A stretch of DNA of 64,000 nt from Pseudomonadota bacterium (GCA_023438245.1 JAEXRD010000149.1:1-64000), one strand, 5' to 3'; shown: positions 50,922 to 60,054, numbered from the stretch's first letter. Notes: generated by a model from the sequence alone, not told the origin. Made by a program: numbers and translations.

Positions 50922-51083
50922 ACCTGTAAGTCTAACGCAGCCAGCGCCGAAAGCAAGGGCAGGCGGCCCCAAACCCCGCGCAGGTGTTGACCTTCGGCGC
51001 GATGGCGGGTAGTTTCCGCCCAGCCGGGCCACCTGCGCAGTGCGTAGCGGGCGGGCAGTCGCTTCCAAAATTTGTGAGGAATC

Positions 51084-51722
51084 ATGCGCAAACCGTCCAT
51101 CGGCCTGAGCCTTGAGGGCCTGCCGAGCATCGGCCTGACCGCCTTCGCCACCCTGGTCTTCGCGGCCATGGGCTGGTGGCTCCTGGCCCTGATCCTGCTT
51201 GTCGTCACCTGCCTGGTGGTGAATTTCTTCCGCGATCCCGAGCGCGTGGCCCCCGAGGACGTGGACGCCGTGGTGTCGCCCGCCGACGGCCGCGTGGTCA
51301 AGGTGGACTTCGCCCCGGACCCGGTTTCCGGCCAGGTGCGCCAGGTGGTCTGCATCTTCATGAACGTCTTCGACGTGCACGTGAACCGCGCGCCCGTGGA
51401 GGGCAGCGTGGAGCTCATCCGCTACATCCCCGGCAAGTTCTTCAACGCCAGCCTGGACAAGGCCAGCACCGACAACGAGCGCAACATCGTGGTCATGGGC
51501 CGCGGGGCCGACCGCTTCACCATGGTGCAGATCGCTGGGCTCATCGCCCGCCGCATCGTGTGCTGGGCCGAGGCCGGGGACATCCTGCGCCGGGGCGAGC
51601 GCTTCGGTCTGATCAAGTTCGGGTCCAGGGTTGACCTCTACCTGCCCGATGGCTATGCTGTGAAGGTCTATGTGGGCGAAACCGTCCGCGCGGGCGAGAC
51701 GGCCATCGCCGTCCGCAAGTAG
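51084..51722 (+). CDS. psd: Phosphatidylserine decarboxylase (short bacterial type)
   Basis: A 212-residue proenzyme that makes phosphatidylethanolamine. Two N-terminal membrane helices (about residues 15-47) anchor it. VVSPADGRVV and FMNVFDVHVNRAP are family motifs. Self-cleavage between G180 and S181 (FGSR) would form the pyruvoyl prosthetic group, matching the short archaeal/Gram-positive-like class, not the LGST class of E. coli. It lies 27 bases upstream of pssA, the enzyme for the previous step, so the two form an operon that continues to leuA in typical Desulfovibrio order. Confidence 0.94.
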   Translation: MRKPSIGLSLEGLPSIGLTAFATLVFAAMGWWLLALILLVVTCLVVNFFRDPERVAPEDVDAVVSPADGRVVKVDFAPDPVSGQVRQVVCIFMNVFDVHVNRAPVEGSVELIRYIPGKFFNASLDKASTDNERNIVVMGRGADRFTMVQIAGLIARRIVCWAEAGDILRRGERFGLIKFGSRVDLYLPDGYAVKVYVGETVRAGETAIAVRK

Positions 51723-51749
51723 CGCGGACAACTGAAGCCCGGAGAAAAC

Positions 51750-52520
51750 ATGGCCAAGGACAAGCCGCTTCCGCGACACAAGGGCGTGTACATCCTGCCC
51801 AACCTGTTCACCACCGCGAGCCTCTTTCTGGGGTTCATGGGGATGATCTGGGCCATTGAGGGGCAGTTCGAGTACACGGCCCTGTGCATCCTGGGCTCCT
51901 GCCTGTTCGACGGGCTGGACGGAAAGGTCGCGCGCTTGACCAACACCACCAGCGAGTTCGGCGTGCAGTTCGACTCCCTGGCCGACCTGGTGGCCTTCGG
52001 CGCCACCCCGGCGCTGACCATGTACCTCTGGCAGTTGCACAGCTACGGCAACCTGGGCCTCATGGCCTCGTTCCTGCTCGTGGCCTGCGGCGCGCTCCGG
52101 CTCGCGCGGTTCAACGTGCAGGCCGCCGTCACCAGCAAGAAATTCTTCGTGGGCCTGCCCATTCCGGCCCAGGCCAGCACGCTGGCCACGCTCATCCTGT
52201 TCGCCCCGCACCTGCCGCCGGCCTGGATCTCCGAGGTTCTGCCCCCGGTGACGCTGGTGCTGGTGTACGCGCTGTCCTTCCTCATGGTCAGCACCATGCG
52301 CTACGCCTCGTTCAAGGAGTACGGCTTCATCAAGGCCCACCCCTTCAGCTCCATGGTCACGGTCATCCTGCTCTTCGTCCTCGTGGCCTCGCGCCCGAAG
52401 ATGCTGGGCTTCGTCTTCTTCCTGGGCTACATCCTTTCCGGCCCGCTCTACACCCTGTTCATCCTCTCCCCTCGCGGGTCCAAGCTGCTACGAGAGTCCC
52501 AGCAGAAGGAACCCTCGTAA
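51750..52520 (+). CDS. pssA: CDP-diacylglycerol-serine O-phosphatidyltransferase
   Basis: A 256-residue inner-membrane enzyme making phosphatidylserine from CDP-diacylglycerol and serine. The CDP-alcohol phosphotransferase motif DGx2ARx8Gx3Dx3D is complete (D57, G58, A61, R62, G71, D75, D79). About six to seven hydrophobic segments follow. Its product is the substrate of the psd gene 27 bases upstream. A hairpin at 52593-52610 after its stop may partly end transcription before leuA. Confidence 0.95.
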   Translation: MAKDKPLPRHKGVYILPNLFTTASLFLGFMGMIWAIEGQFEYTALCILGSCLFDGLDGKVARLTNTTSEFGVQFDSLADLVAFGATPALTMYLWQLHSYGNLGLMASFLLVACGALRLARFNVQAAVTSKKFFVGLPIPAQASTLATLILFAPHLPPAWISEVLPPVTLVLVYALSFLMVSTMRYASFKEYGFIKAHPFSSMVTVILLFVLVASRPKMLGFVFFLGYILSGPLYTLFILSPRGSKLLRESQQKEPS

Positions 52521-52592
52521 GGCCCACGCTTCCCACGACCAGTCTCATTTCCGGCCTTGAGGGGGATTCCCTCTCCTGGGACGTCATCCGTT

Positions 52593-52610
52593 GGCGGGCG
52601 CTTGCCCGCC
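52593..52610 (+). terminator. Hairpin between pssA and leuA, possible terminator or attenuator
   Basis: A perfect 7-bp stem (GGCGGGC / GCCCGCC) with a GCTT loop, followed by a T-rich stretch (TTCGTCGTTT). It lies 73 bases past pssA and 69 before leuA. It could terminate the phospholipid operon; no leucine-rich leader peptide is evident, so attenuation is only a possibility. Confidence 0.5.
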
Positions 52611-52678
52611 TTCGTCGTTTCCCGTTTCTTGCCAGCCAAACACGAACCAGATACGCTCAAAAATCATAGGAGGACTCC

Positions 52679-54232
52679 ATGTCGGACCGCGTCTACATCT
52701 TCGACACCACCTTGCGCGACGGAGAGCAGTCCCCCGGCGCCACCATGAACCAGGAGGAGAAGGTCAGCCTCGCCAAACAGCTCGAAACCCTGGGCGTGGA
52801 CATCATCGAGGCCGGTTTCCCGGCCGCCAGCCAGGGCGATTTCGAGGCCGTGCAGGCCATCGCCCGCAGCGTCAAGACCATCAAGGTCGCGGCCCTGTGC
52901 CGCGCGCTGGACCGCGACATCGAGCGCGGCTGGGAGGCCATCAAGGACGCCGCCCACCCGCGCATCCACACCTTCCTGGCCACCAGCGAGATCCACATGG
53001 TGCACAAGCTGCGCAAAACGCGCGAGCAGGTGCTGCAAATGGCCGAGGCCGCTGTGAAGAAGGCCGTGAGCCTGTGCCCGGACGTGGAATTCTCCGCCGA
53101 GGACGCCTCGCGCTCGGACTGGGACTTCCTGGCCACGGTCTGCGAGACCGTCATCCGCGCCGGGGCCAAGACCGTCAACATCCCCGACACCGTGGGCTAC
53201 GCCCAGCCCTTCGAGTTCGGCGAGCTCATCGCCTACCTGCTCAAGAAAGTGCCCAACGCTGGGGACGCCGTGTTCAGCGTGCACTGCCACAACGACCTGG
53301 GCCTGGCCGTGGCCAACTCGCTTTCGGCCATCCGGGCCGGGGCGCGCCAGGCCGAGGTCACGCTCTGCGGCATCGGCGAGCGCGCGGGCAACGCCAGCCT
53401 CGAAGAGCTGGTCATGGCCCTGCACACCCGGCACGAACTGTACAAGGTGGACTGCGGGGTGAAGACCAAGCAGCTCTACCCCTCCTGCCGCCGCCTCTCG
53501 CAGATCATCGGCCAGCCCATTCCGCCGTACAAGGCCATCGTGGGCCCCAACGCCTTCGCGCACGAGTCCGGCATCCACCAGGACGGCGTGCTCAAGAACC
53601 CGCTGACCTACGAGATCATGACCCCCGAGAGCGTGGGCCGCTCCGGCACGGACATGGTCATCGGCAAGCATTCCGGCAGCCACGCCATCAAGTCCAAGCT
53701 GGCCGAGCTGGGCTACACCCTGGACGACCAGCAGCTGGCCGTGGTCTTCGCCGCGGTGAAGGAACTGGCGGACAAGAAGGAGCGCATCTTTGACGAGGAC
53801 GTGGAAGCCCTCGTGCTGGAGATGGTCTACCGCCGCCGCGACAAGTATCGCCTGAAGGACATGAGCGTGTTTTCCGGCACGGGCGGGGTGCCCCCGCACG
53901 CCGCGCTGGTGCTCGACATCATGGACGGCGAGAGCATCGTTGAGGAGAAGCGCTGCTCCTCCTTCGGCGAAGGGCCCATCGACGCCCTGTTCGCCTGCAT
54001 CGGCTCCATCGTGGGCTACCAGCCCGCCCTGGACCGCTTCCAGATCAACGCCGTCACCGGGGGCACGGACGCCCAGGCCACGGTGATGGTGCGCATACAG
54101 CACGATGGCAAGAAAAGCGTGGGCCGCGGCACCAACGAGGACATCCTCGTGGCCAGCGCCATGGCTTTCCTCAACGCACTGAACCGTTTGGAGAAAATGA
54201 GAGAGGAGAAGGTCGAATGTCCCACACTTTAG
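52679..54232 (+). CDS. leuA: 2-isopropylmalate synthase
   Basis: A 517-residue enzyme condensing acetyl-CoA with 2-oxoisovalerate, the first committed step of leucine synthesis. The TIM-barrel domain opens with IFDTTLRDGEQSPG; VHCHNDLGLAVANS and GIGERAGNASLEE are metal- and substrate-binding motifs, and HESGIHQDG lies in the subdomain. The C-terminal 120 residues are the leucine-sensing regulatory domain, so feedback inhibition is expected. AGGAGG lies six bases upstream of the ATG. The end overlaps leuC by 16 bases. Confidence 0.97.
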   Translation: MSDRVYIFDTTLRDGEQSPGATMNQEEKVSLAKQLETLGVDIIEAGFPAASQGDFEAVQAIARSVKTIKVAALCRALDRDIERGWEAIKDAAHPRIHTFLATSEIHMVHKLRKTREQVLQMAEAAVKKAVSLCPDVEFSAEDASRSDWDFLATVCETVIRAGAKTVNIPDTVGYAQPFEFGELIAYLLKKVPNAGDAVFSVHCHNDLGLAVANSLSAIRAGARQAEVTLCGIGERAGNASLEELVMALHTRHELYKVDCGVKTKQLYPSCRRLSQIIGQPIPPYKAIVGPNAFAHESGIHQDGVLKNPLTYEIMTPESVGRSGTDMVIGKHSGSHAIKSKLAELGYTLDDQQLAVVFAAVKELADKKERIFDEDVEALVLEMVYRRRDKYRLKDMSVFSGTGGVPPHAALVLDIMDGESIVEEKRCSSFGEGPIDALFACIGSIVGYQPALDRFQINAVTGGTDAQATVMVRIQHDGKKSVGRGTNEDILVASAMAFLNALNRLEKMREEKVECPTL

Positions 54233-55476
54233 CCGAAAAAATCCTGCAGGCCCACACCGACGACGAAATCTCCGGCGCCGGGCAGATCGTGAACTGCCGC
54301 ACCACCCTGGTGCTGGCCAACGACATCACCGCGCCGCTGGCCATCAAATCCTTCAAGGGCATGGGCGCGGCCAAGGTGTTCGACAAGGACAAGGTGGCGC
54401 TGGTGTGCGACCACTTCACCCCCAACAAGGACATCGACAGCGCCGAGCAGGTCAAGGTGGTGCGCGACTTCGCCCGCGAGATGGGCATCACGCACTACTA
54501 CGAGGGCGGCGACGTGGGCGTGGAGCACGCCCTGCTGCCCGAGCTGGGCCTGGTCGGCCCCGGCGACATCGTCGTGGGCGCGGACAGCCACACCTGCACC
54601 TACGGCGGCCTGGGCGCCTTCGCCACGGGCATGGGCAGCACGGACATCGCCGGGGCCATGGCCCTGGGCGAGACCTGGTTCAAGGTGCCGCCCACCATCC
54701 GCGTGGAGTTCACCGGCACGCTCGACCCCTTCGTGGGCGGCAAGGACCTCATCCTGCACCTCATCGGGCGCATCGGCGTGTCCGGCGCGCTCTACCGCGC
54801 CCTGGAGTTCGGCGGCAAGGTCATCGACGACCTGTCCATCGAGGGCCGCATGACCATGGCCAACATGGCCATCGAGGCGGGCGGCAAGGCCGGGCTGTTC
54901 CCGGCGGACGCCAAGACCCTGGCCTACTGCAAGGCCGCGGGCCGCAGCGGCGACCGCGAGCTCAAGGCCGATCCCGGCGCGGTGTACGAGCAGGAGCTTT
55001 CGCTCTCCGTCACCGGCATGCAGCCCCAGGTGGCCTGCCCGCACCTGCCCGACAACGTCAAGGGCGTGGACGAGGTCAAGGGCGTGAGCGTGGACCAGGC
55101 GGTCATCGGCTCCTGCACCAACGGCCGCATCGAGGACCTGCGCGAGGCCGCGGCCATCCTCAAGGGCCGCAAGGTCAGCAAGCGCGTGCGCCTCATCGTG
55201 CTGCCCGCCACCCCGAAAATCTGGCGCCAGGCCATGGACGAGGGCCTGTTCGCCACCTTCCTGGACGCCGGGGCCGTGGTGGGCCCGCCCACCTGCGGGC
55301 CCTGCCTGGGCGGCCACATGGGCATCCTGGCCGGGGGCGAGCGCTGCATCGCCCCCACCAACCGCAACTTCCGCGGCCGCATGGGCAGCCTGGAGAGCGA
55401 GGTCTACCTCGCCAGCCCGTCCGTGGCCGCCGCCAGCGCCATCGCCGGCGAGATCATCAACCCGGCCAAGCTCTAG
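54217..55476 (+). CDS. leuC: 3-isopropylmalate dehydratase, large subunit
   Basis: A 419-residue aconitase-family subunit carrying the 4Fe-4S cluster that isomerises 2- to 3-isopropylmalate. Substrate-side motifs ADSHTCTYGGLGAFATGMG and the cluster-binding SCTNGR and GPTCGPCLGGHMG are complete. It is of the short type (about 420 residues) that pairs with a small LeuD, shared with archaea and many anaerobes. The start lies inside leuA, preceded by GGAGAAGG, so translation is coupled. Confidence 0.97.
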   Translation: MSHTLAEKILQAHTDDEISGAGQIVNCRTTLVLANDITAPLAIKSFKGMGAAKVFDKDKVALVCDHFTPNKDIDSAEQVKVVRDFAREMGITHYYEGGDVGVEHALLPELGLVGPGDIVVGADSHTCTYGGLGAFATGMGSTDIAGAMALGETWFKVPPTIRVEFTGTLDPFVGGKDLILHLIGRIGVSGALYRALEFGGKVIDDLSIEGRMTMANMAIEAGGKAGLFPADAKTLAYCKAAGRSGDRELKADPGAVYEQELSLSVTGMQPQVACPHLPDNVKGVDEVKGVSVDQAVIGSCTNGRIEDLREAAAILKGRKVSKRVRLIVLPATPKIWRQAMDEGLFATFLDAGAVVGPPTCGPCLGGHMGILAGGERCIAPTNRNFRGRMGSLESEVYLASPSVAAASAIAGEIINPAKL

Positions 55477-55490
55477 GAGGTCGAGAACAT

Positions 55491-55991
55491 ATGCTGGTCA
55501 ACGGAAAAGCGCATAAGGTCGGAGCGCACATCGACACCGACGCCATCATCCCCGCCCGCTTCCTGGTCACCACCGATTCCGAGGTGCTGGGAGCCAACTG
55601 CATGGAGGGCCTGGAGCCCGGCTGGGTCAAGCGGGTGAACAAGAACGACATCATGGTGGCCGGGGAGAACTTCGGCTGCGGCTCGTCCCGCGAGCACGCC
55701 CCCATCGCCATCCTGGGCGCGGGCATGCCCGTGGTGGTGGCCAAGAGCTTCGCGCGCATCTTCTACCGCAACGGGTTCAACATGGGCCTGGTGCTGCTGG
55801 AGGTGGGCGACGACGTGGACAAGATCCACGACGGCGACGAGTTGGAGGTGGACACCGAGGCCGGGCGCATCCACAACCGCACCACCGGCGCGGAGATCAT
55901 CTGCGCCAAGGTTCCGCCCTCCATGCAGGAGCTGCTCGACGCCGGTGGCCTGGTGCCCTACGTCAAGAAGCGCCTGGCGGACAGGGCGTAG
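55491..55991 (+). CDS. leuD: 3-isopropylmalate dehydratase, small subunit
   Basis: A 166-residue partner of LeuC forming the swivelling domain of the dehydratase. IDTDAIIPARFL near the start, and GENFGCGSSREHAPIA with the substrate-binding serine and arginine, are diagnostic. The short length matches the short LeuC. It starts 14 bases after leuC with AGGAGG upstream, and leuB follows after 12 bases. Confidence 0.96.
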   Translation: MLVNGKAHKVGAHIDTDAIIPARFLVTTDSEVLGANCMEGLEPGWVKRVNKNDIMVAGENFGCGSSREHAPIAILGAGMPVVVAKSFARIFYRNGFNMGLVLLEVGDDVDKIHDGDELEVDTEAGRIHNRTTGAEIICAKVPPSMQELLDAGGLVPYVKKRLADRA

Positions 55992-56003
55992 GGGGGCGTG
56001 GAC

Positions 56004-57074
56004 ATGAAAATCTGCGTCATGCCCGGAGACGGCATCGGCAAGGAGATCGTGGCCCAGGCCCTGCGGGTGCTGGACAAGGTCGGCACGAAGTTCGGCAAGC
56101 GCTTCGAGACGACGGAAGCGCTCATCGGCGGCGTGGCCATCGACGCCACCGGCGGGCCGCTGCCTGCGGAGACCGTGGCCCTGTGCAAGGCGTCCGACGC
56201 CGTGCTCCTGGGCGCTGTGGGCGGGCCGAAATGGGATACGATAGACCCGGCCATCCGGCCCGAACGCGGTCTGCTGGGCATCCGCAAGGAGCTGGGGCTG
56301 TTCGCCAACCTGCGCCCGGCCAGCCTGTTCCCGGAGCTGAAGCACGCCTGCTACCTCCGGCCGGACATCGTGGAGAAGGGCATCGACCTCTTGGTGGTGC
56401 GCGAGCTCACCGGCGGGGCCTACTTCGGCACGCCCAAGGGCGTGGAAGTGCGCGACGGCGAGCGCGTGGGCTTCAACAACATGATCTACGCCGAGCATGA
56501 GGTGCGCCGCATCGCCAAGGTGGGCTTCGAGGCCGCGCGCAAGCGCCGCAAGAAGCTCTGCAGCGTGGACAAGGCCAACGTGCTGGACGTCTCCCGCCTG
56601 TGGCGCGAGATCGTGCTTGAGGTGGCCAGGGACTATCCGGACGTGGAGCTTTCCCACATGTACGTGGACAACGCGGCCATGCAGCTGGTGCGCGATCCCT
56701 CGCAGTTCGACGTCATCGTCACCGAGAACCTCTTCGGCGACATCCTGTCGGACGAGGCCAGCGTCATCACCGGGTCCATCGGCATGCTGCCCTCGGCCAG
56801 CGTGGGCGCGGGCAACCCCGGCCTCTTCGAGCCCATCCACGGCTCGGCCCCGGACATCGCGGGCCAGGACAAGGCCAATCCGCTGGCGACGATCCTGTCC
56901 GTGGCCATGCTGCTGCGCTACTCCAGCGCGGACATGACCGCCGAGGCCGACTGCATCGAGCAGGCCGTGCAGAAGACCCTGCAGCAGGGCTACCGCACCG
57001 GCGACATCCGCGAGCAGGGCTGCAAATTGGTTGGCTGTGTCGCCATGGGGGACGCCGTTCTGGCAAACATTTAG
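56004..57074 (+). CDS. leuB: 3-isopropylmalate dehydrogenase
   Basis: A 356-residue NAD-dependent enzyme that oxidises and decarboxylates 3-isopropylmalate to 2-oxoisocaproate. PGDGIGKEI opens the fold, RPERGLLGIRKEL and NLRPASLFPEL bind substrate, VTENLFGDILSDEAS binds metal, and GSAPDIAGQDKANPLA binds NAD. The ATG at 56004 is preferred over a GTG two codons earlier because the GGGGGG site is best placed for it. It is the last gene of the leucine operon; its stop overlaps the beginning of a hairpin repeat, and a strong terminator follows. Confidence 0.96.
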   Translation: MKICVMPGDGIGKEIVAQALRVLDKVGTKFGKRFETTEALIGGVAIDATGGPLPAETVALCKASDAVLLGAVGGPKWDTIDPAIRPERGLLGIRKELGLFANLRPASLFPELKHACYLRPDIVEKGIDLLVVRELTGGAYFGTPKGVEVRDGERVGFNNMIYAEHEVRRIAKVGFEAARKRRKKLCSVDKANVLDVSRLWREIVLEVARDYPDVELSHMYVDNAAMQLVRDPSQFDVIVTENLFGDILSDEASVITGSIGMLPSASVGAGNPGLFEPIHGSAPDIAGQDKANPLATILSVAMLLRYSSADMTAEADCIEQAVQKTLQQGYRTGDIREQGCKLVGCVAMGDAVLANI

Positions 57075-57220
57075 GGGCTGCCCCGAAACGCGTCTTTTGC
57101 CCCCTGGGCTTCGTCACGAGGCGACCGTGGTCCAGGGCTGTACTGCAAGAGTACTATCCCTGGCCCTCGGTCGCCTCCTTCCTAGCCAGGGAACAAAATT
57201 CGTCGTTTGGGGGCAGCCCC
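57074..57220. repeat. Dispersed long-hairpin repeat, copy B (complete)
   Basis: A 147-base near-palindrome between the convergent leuB and TIGR03943 genes. Outer arms are GGGGCTGCCCC and GGGGCAGCCCC (exact complements) extended by GAAACG/CGTTTG; a middle pair is CCCTGG with CCAGGG, an inner 10-bp stem is GAGGCGACCG with CGGTCGCCTC (57118-57127, 57168-57177), and the centre holds CCAGGG/CCCTGG and TACT/AGTA. Positions 57081-57217 align without gaps to copy A. Confidence 0.88.
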
Positions 57221-57257
57221 GTGCCGTCCCTCGACGTCAGCGATGTGAAAACCCAAG

Positions 57258-57288
57258 CGGGGGGCCGGAATTCCGGTCCCCCGTTTTT
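57258..57288 (+). terminator. Terminator of the leu operon
   Basis: An 11-bp stem (CGGGGGGCCGG / CCGGTCCCCCG, one G-T pair) with an AATT loop and a run of five T residues, two bases before the stop of the convergent gene. Confidence 0.9.
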
Positions 57289-57290
57289 GT

Positions 57291-58097
57291 TTACCAGGCA
57301 AAGGGCGGCTTTTCGTTGAACTCGAACAGGTAGGGGAAGGAGGGCGGCGGGGTCGGCTCGGCGCGGTCCACGGCCAGCAGGAACTTGGGGTTCACCACCT
57401 TGAGCGAGGGGCCCTCGCCCTTGGATACGGCCCCCAGCGCGGCCTTGCCCTTGTCGTCCAGGGGCTGCAGGCTGCCGTAGACCTCCAGCCACTGGCCGGG
57501 CTCCGCGTTTTCCAGGCCCGTGGCCAGGAAACCCAGCTGCATGCTGTCGGCCAGGCAGCAGACCACGGCGGTGCGCGTGGCCAGGCCCAGGCCGTGTTTC
57601 ACCAGCGCGGGTTCGCTGCCGGTCTGGATGCGCAGGGCCACGTGCCGGGGGTAGTCCGTGCGGCCCTTGTCCACCATGATGTACAGCTCCGCCAGGTTCA
57701 GGCGCGTGTAGCGCACGCCGCCGCGCTCCACCTCGGGCTCGGCCGGGATGTCCGGCTCCATCTGCGGCAGGGCCTGGGGCGATTCCTGCGGGGTGAAGGC
57801 CCCGGCGGGCGGGGCCTGGGTGGCCTGCTCCCAGGCATAGAGCGCCAGCGAGAGGAAGCCCAGCAGCACCGCCTGGCGGACCAGCCGACCCGCTGTGGCC
57901 CGGCCCGGCCTGGGCCGCAGCAGCGGAACCAAGCCCACCAGCGCCAGGGTCACGCCGCAGCCCAGGGTGAGCGGCTTGAAGCGCGGGTTGAGGAAGTACC
58001 AGTAGTGCTGCGAGAGCGCCAGCGCGGCCATGAGTCCGCCGAAGGCCATGAGGCACAGGCCCTCCATCCTGTCCTGGATCGTGTCGCGCAGGCTCAT
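57291..58097 (-). CDS. TIGR03943/DUF1980-family membrane protein, zinc-linked
   Basis: A 268-residue membrane protein. The N-terminal 100 residues hold about four hydrophobic segments (GLCLMAFGGLMAALALSQHY); the C-terminal part is soluble and beta-rich, with YTRLNLAELYIMVDKG, VVCCLADSMQLGFLATG and the OB-like VYGSLQPLDD. Relatives such as YcgQ of Bacillus pair with a COG0701 permease and belong to zinc-repressed regulons. Its start overlaps the permease stop by four bases (ATGA), so the two genes are co-translated. The exact role, perhaps metal or metallochaperone export, is not known. Confidence 0.87.
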   Translation of the reverse strand: MSLRDTIQDRMEGLCLMAFGGLMAALALSQHYWYFLNPRFKPLTLGCGVTLALVGLVPLLRPRPGRATAGRLVRQAVLLGFLSLALYAWEQATQAPPAGAFTPQESPQALPQMEPDIPAEPEVERGGVRYTRLNLAELYIMVDKGRTDYPRHVALRIQTGSEPALVKHGLGLATRTAVVCCLADSMQLGFLATGLENAEPGQWLEVYGSLQPLDDKGKAALGAVSKGEGPSLKVVNPKFLLAVDRAEPTPPPSFPYLFEFNEKPPFAW

Positions 58098-59059
58098 GGC
58101 AGCACCCCGGTCAGGCCCAGCGCGGCGCTCAGGATGAAGATCATCAGCGCGGGCACGCAGATCACCGCCAGGGCCACCCGCCGCTTGAACACCGACAGGA
58201 AGGCCGGGATGAGCTTGAGGTCGAGCATGGGGCCCAGCACCAGGAAGGAGAGCAGCGCGGCGGGCGGAAACATGGACAGGCTGGCGGCCACGAAGGCGTC
58301 GGCCTCGGAGCATACCGAGAGCAGCACGGCCAGCAGCATCATGGCCGCGATGGCGGGCAGCAGGCTGCCGGACACCAGCGCCAGCAGGCCCTGGGGCAGC
58401 AGCGTCTTGAACAGCCCGGCGGCGCAGGCCCCCAGGATCAGGTAGCGGCCCATGTCCAGGAATTCCTGGGCGGTGTGGCGCAGCACGTCGAGAATTTTGG
58501 CGGGCAGCGAACCCGGGGCCTGCTGCGAATGGTCGTGGCCGCAGCCGCAGCCGCAGTCCGGCCCGTGGTCATGCCCGTGGTCATGCCCGGGAGCCATGTC
58601 CAGGGTGGGGCGCAGCAGCTCCAAGCCGTTTGTGGAGGCCAGCGCCCAGCCCAGCGCGGCCGCCGGAACAAGGGCCAGGCCCACGCGCAGCGCGGCCATG
58701 GTCCAGTCGCCCTGGAAGGCCACCACCGTGGAGGCCACGGACACCGGGTTCACCACCGGCGCGGCCAGCAGGAAGGGAATGGCCGTGGCGGCGGGCACGC
58801 CCTTCTTCAGCAGTCGGCGCACCACCGGCACCACCCCGCACTCGCAGGTGGGCAGGATGACGCCCGCCAGGCAGCCCAGGGCGATCTGCACCGCCACCGG
58901 GCGACGGCCCAGGCGTTCCAGCGCGCCATCGCCCACGAAAACCGCCAGGATGGAGGACAGCAGCGACCCCAGGAGCAGGAAGGGCGCGGCCTCCAGCACG
59001 ATGGAGGTGACGATGGCGGAAAACGGCGCGGCGAAGCTGGTCAGGGCGGTCATGTCCAT
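58094..59059 (-). CDS. COG0701 (DUF318) permease with His-rich loop
   Basis: A 321-residue permease with about eight membrane segments in two halves. GVILPTCECGVVPVVRRLL and LAAPVVNPVS are the family signatures, as is SVCSEADAFVAASL in the second half. Between the halves lies a cytoplasmic or periplasmic loop extremely rich in His, Asp and Cys (about residues 158-177, GHDHGHDHG then DCGCGCGHDHS), a likely metal-binding site. It is the first gene of a pair with the TIGR03943 gene. AAGGA lies six bases before the chosen ATG, two codons before an alternative. Zur-type boxes lie 21 bases upstream. Confidence 0.9.
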   Translation of the reverse strand: MDMTALTSFAAPFSAIVTSIVLEAAPFLLLGSLLSSILAVFVGDGALERLGRRPVAVQIALGCLAGVILPTCECGVVPVVRRLLKKGVPAATAIPFLLAAPVVNPVSVASTVVAFQGDWTMAALRVGLALVPAAALGWALASTNGLELLRPTLDMAPGHDHGHDHGPDCGCGCGHDHSQQAPGSLPAKILDVLRHTAQEFLDMGRYLILGACAAGLFKTLLPQGLLALVSGSLLPAIAAMMLLAVLLSVCSEADAFVAASLSMFPPAALLSFLVLGPMLDLKLIPAFLSVFKRRVALAVICVPALMIFILSAALGLTGVLP

Positions 59060-59079
59060 GCGAAGTCCTTGACACGGGG

Positions 59080-59116
59080 TGCAACTCTGTTGCATCAGGT
59101 GTGCAACAAAGTTGCA
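59080..59116. promoter_or_regulatory. Two tandem Zur-type boxes in a divergent promoter
   Basis: Two perfect palindromes of the form TGCAAC-N3-GTTGCA lie at 59080-59094 (N3 TCT) and 59102-59116 (N3 AAA), 22 bases apart centre to centre, that is on the same DNA face. They sit between the divergent permease and znuA genes. The shape matches Fur-family sites, and a zur-like gene lies beyond znuA. Confidence 0.85.
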
Positions 59117-59151
59117 TGACGGCGGTTTAGCCGAATCCAGGAGCACCCGCA

Positions 59152-60045
59152 ATGAAAAAGATGACGACACTGATTCTGGCGCTGGTTCTGGCCATGAGTT
59201 TCGCCGCCCAGGCCCAGGCCGCGCCCCTGCAGGTGGCCGTGGGCGTGGCCCCGGTGGCCTATTTCGCCAAAAAGATAGGCGGCGCGCTCATCCAGGCCAC
59301 GGTGCTGGTGCCCGGCGGGGCCGATGCCCACACCTACGAGCCCAAGCCCTCGCAGATGCGCGGCCTAGCCGCCTCGGCCCTGTACCTCTCCACGGGCCTG
59401 GAGTTCGAGGAGGCCTGGGAGAAGCGGCTGAAGTCCGCCAACCCCAGGCTGGCGTACGTGCATGTGGCCGAGGGCGTGAAGCGTCTGCCCATGCCGGAGG
59501 GCCATGAGGATCATGGCCACAAGCAGGCGGGCAAGGGCCGCCACGACGAGGCGGAGAGCGATCCGCACGTGTGGGTGGCCCCCAGTTCGGCCAGGATCAT
59601 GGCCGCCAACATCGCCCGCGCCCTGGCGGGGGCCGATCCGGGCAACGCCAAGGCCTACGAGGCCAACCTGGCGGGCTTCCTGCGCGAGGTGGACGCCCTG
59701 GACGCCCAGTTGCGCGGCGTGTTCGCCGCCGCACCTGCCGACAAGCGCGGCTTCCTGGTGTTCCACCCGGCCTGGGGCTACCTGGCCAAGGACTACGGCC
59801 TGACCCAGCAGGCCATCGAGTTCGAGGGCAAGGAGCCCTCGCCCAGGCGGCTGGCCGCACTCATTTCCCAGGCCAAGGCCAAGGGCTACAAGGTGGTGTT
59901 CGTGCAGCCGCAGATGAGCCGCCGCACCGCCGAGACCATCGCCCAGGCCATCGGCGCCAGGATCGTGGTGGCCGATCCCCTGGCCGAGGACTGGGCCGGA
60001 AACCTGAAGGCCGTGGCCGAGGGCTTCCGCTCGGCGCTGAAGTAG
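59152..60045 (+). CDS. znuA: Zinc ABC transporter substrate-binding protein
   Basis: A 297-residue periplasmic protein that captures zinc or a related metal. A signal peptide (about residues 1-23, LALVLAMSFAAQAQA) is present. Metal ligands of the cluster A-I family are visible: H60 in GGADAHTYEPKPSQ, H139 in SDPHVWVAPS, and a third in FHPAWGYLAKDYGL; a His- and Asp-rich loop lies at about 118-138, as in ZnuA. No permease or ATPase gene of the transporter is adjacent, so its partners are elsewhere. AGGAG lies nine bases before the ATG, and the Zur boxes are 36 bases upstream. Confidence 0.92.
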   Translation: MKKMTTLILALVLAMSFAAQAQAAPLQVAVGVAPVAYFAKKIGGALIQATVLVPGGADAHTYEPKPSQMRGLAASALYLSTGLEFEEAWEKRLKSANPRLAYVHVAEGVKRLPMPEGHEDHGHKQAGKGRHDEAESDPHVWVAPSSARIMAANIARALAGADPGNAKAYEANLAGFLREVDALDAQLRGVFAAAPADKRGFLVFHPAWGYLAKDYGLTQQAIEFEGKEPSPRRLAALISQAKAKGYKVVFVQPQMSRRTAETIAQAIGARIVVADPLAEDWAGNLKAVAEGFRSALK

Positions 60046-60054
60046 GGGCCCGGC

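Noticed and set aside
52521..52678. Leucine leader peptide or riboswitch before leuA
   Set aside because: No short frame with a run of leucine codons and no known riboswitch pattern is visible; only a simple hairpin is present.
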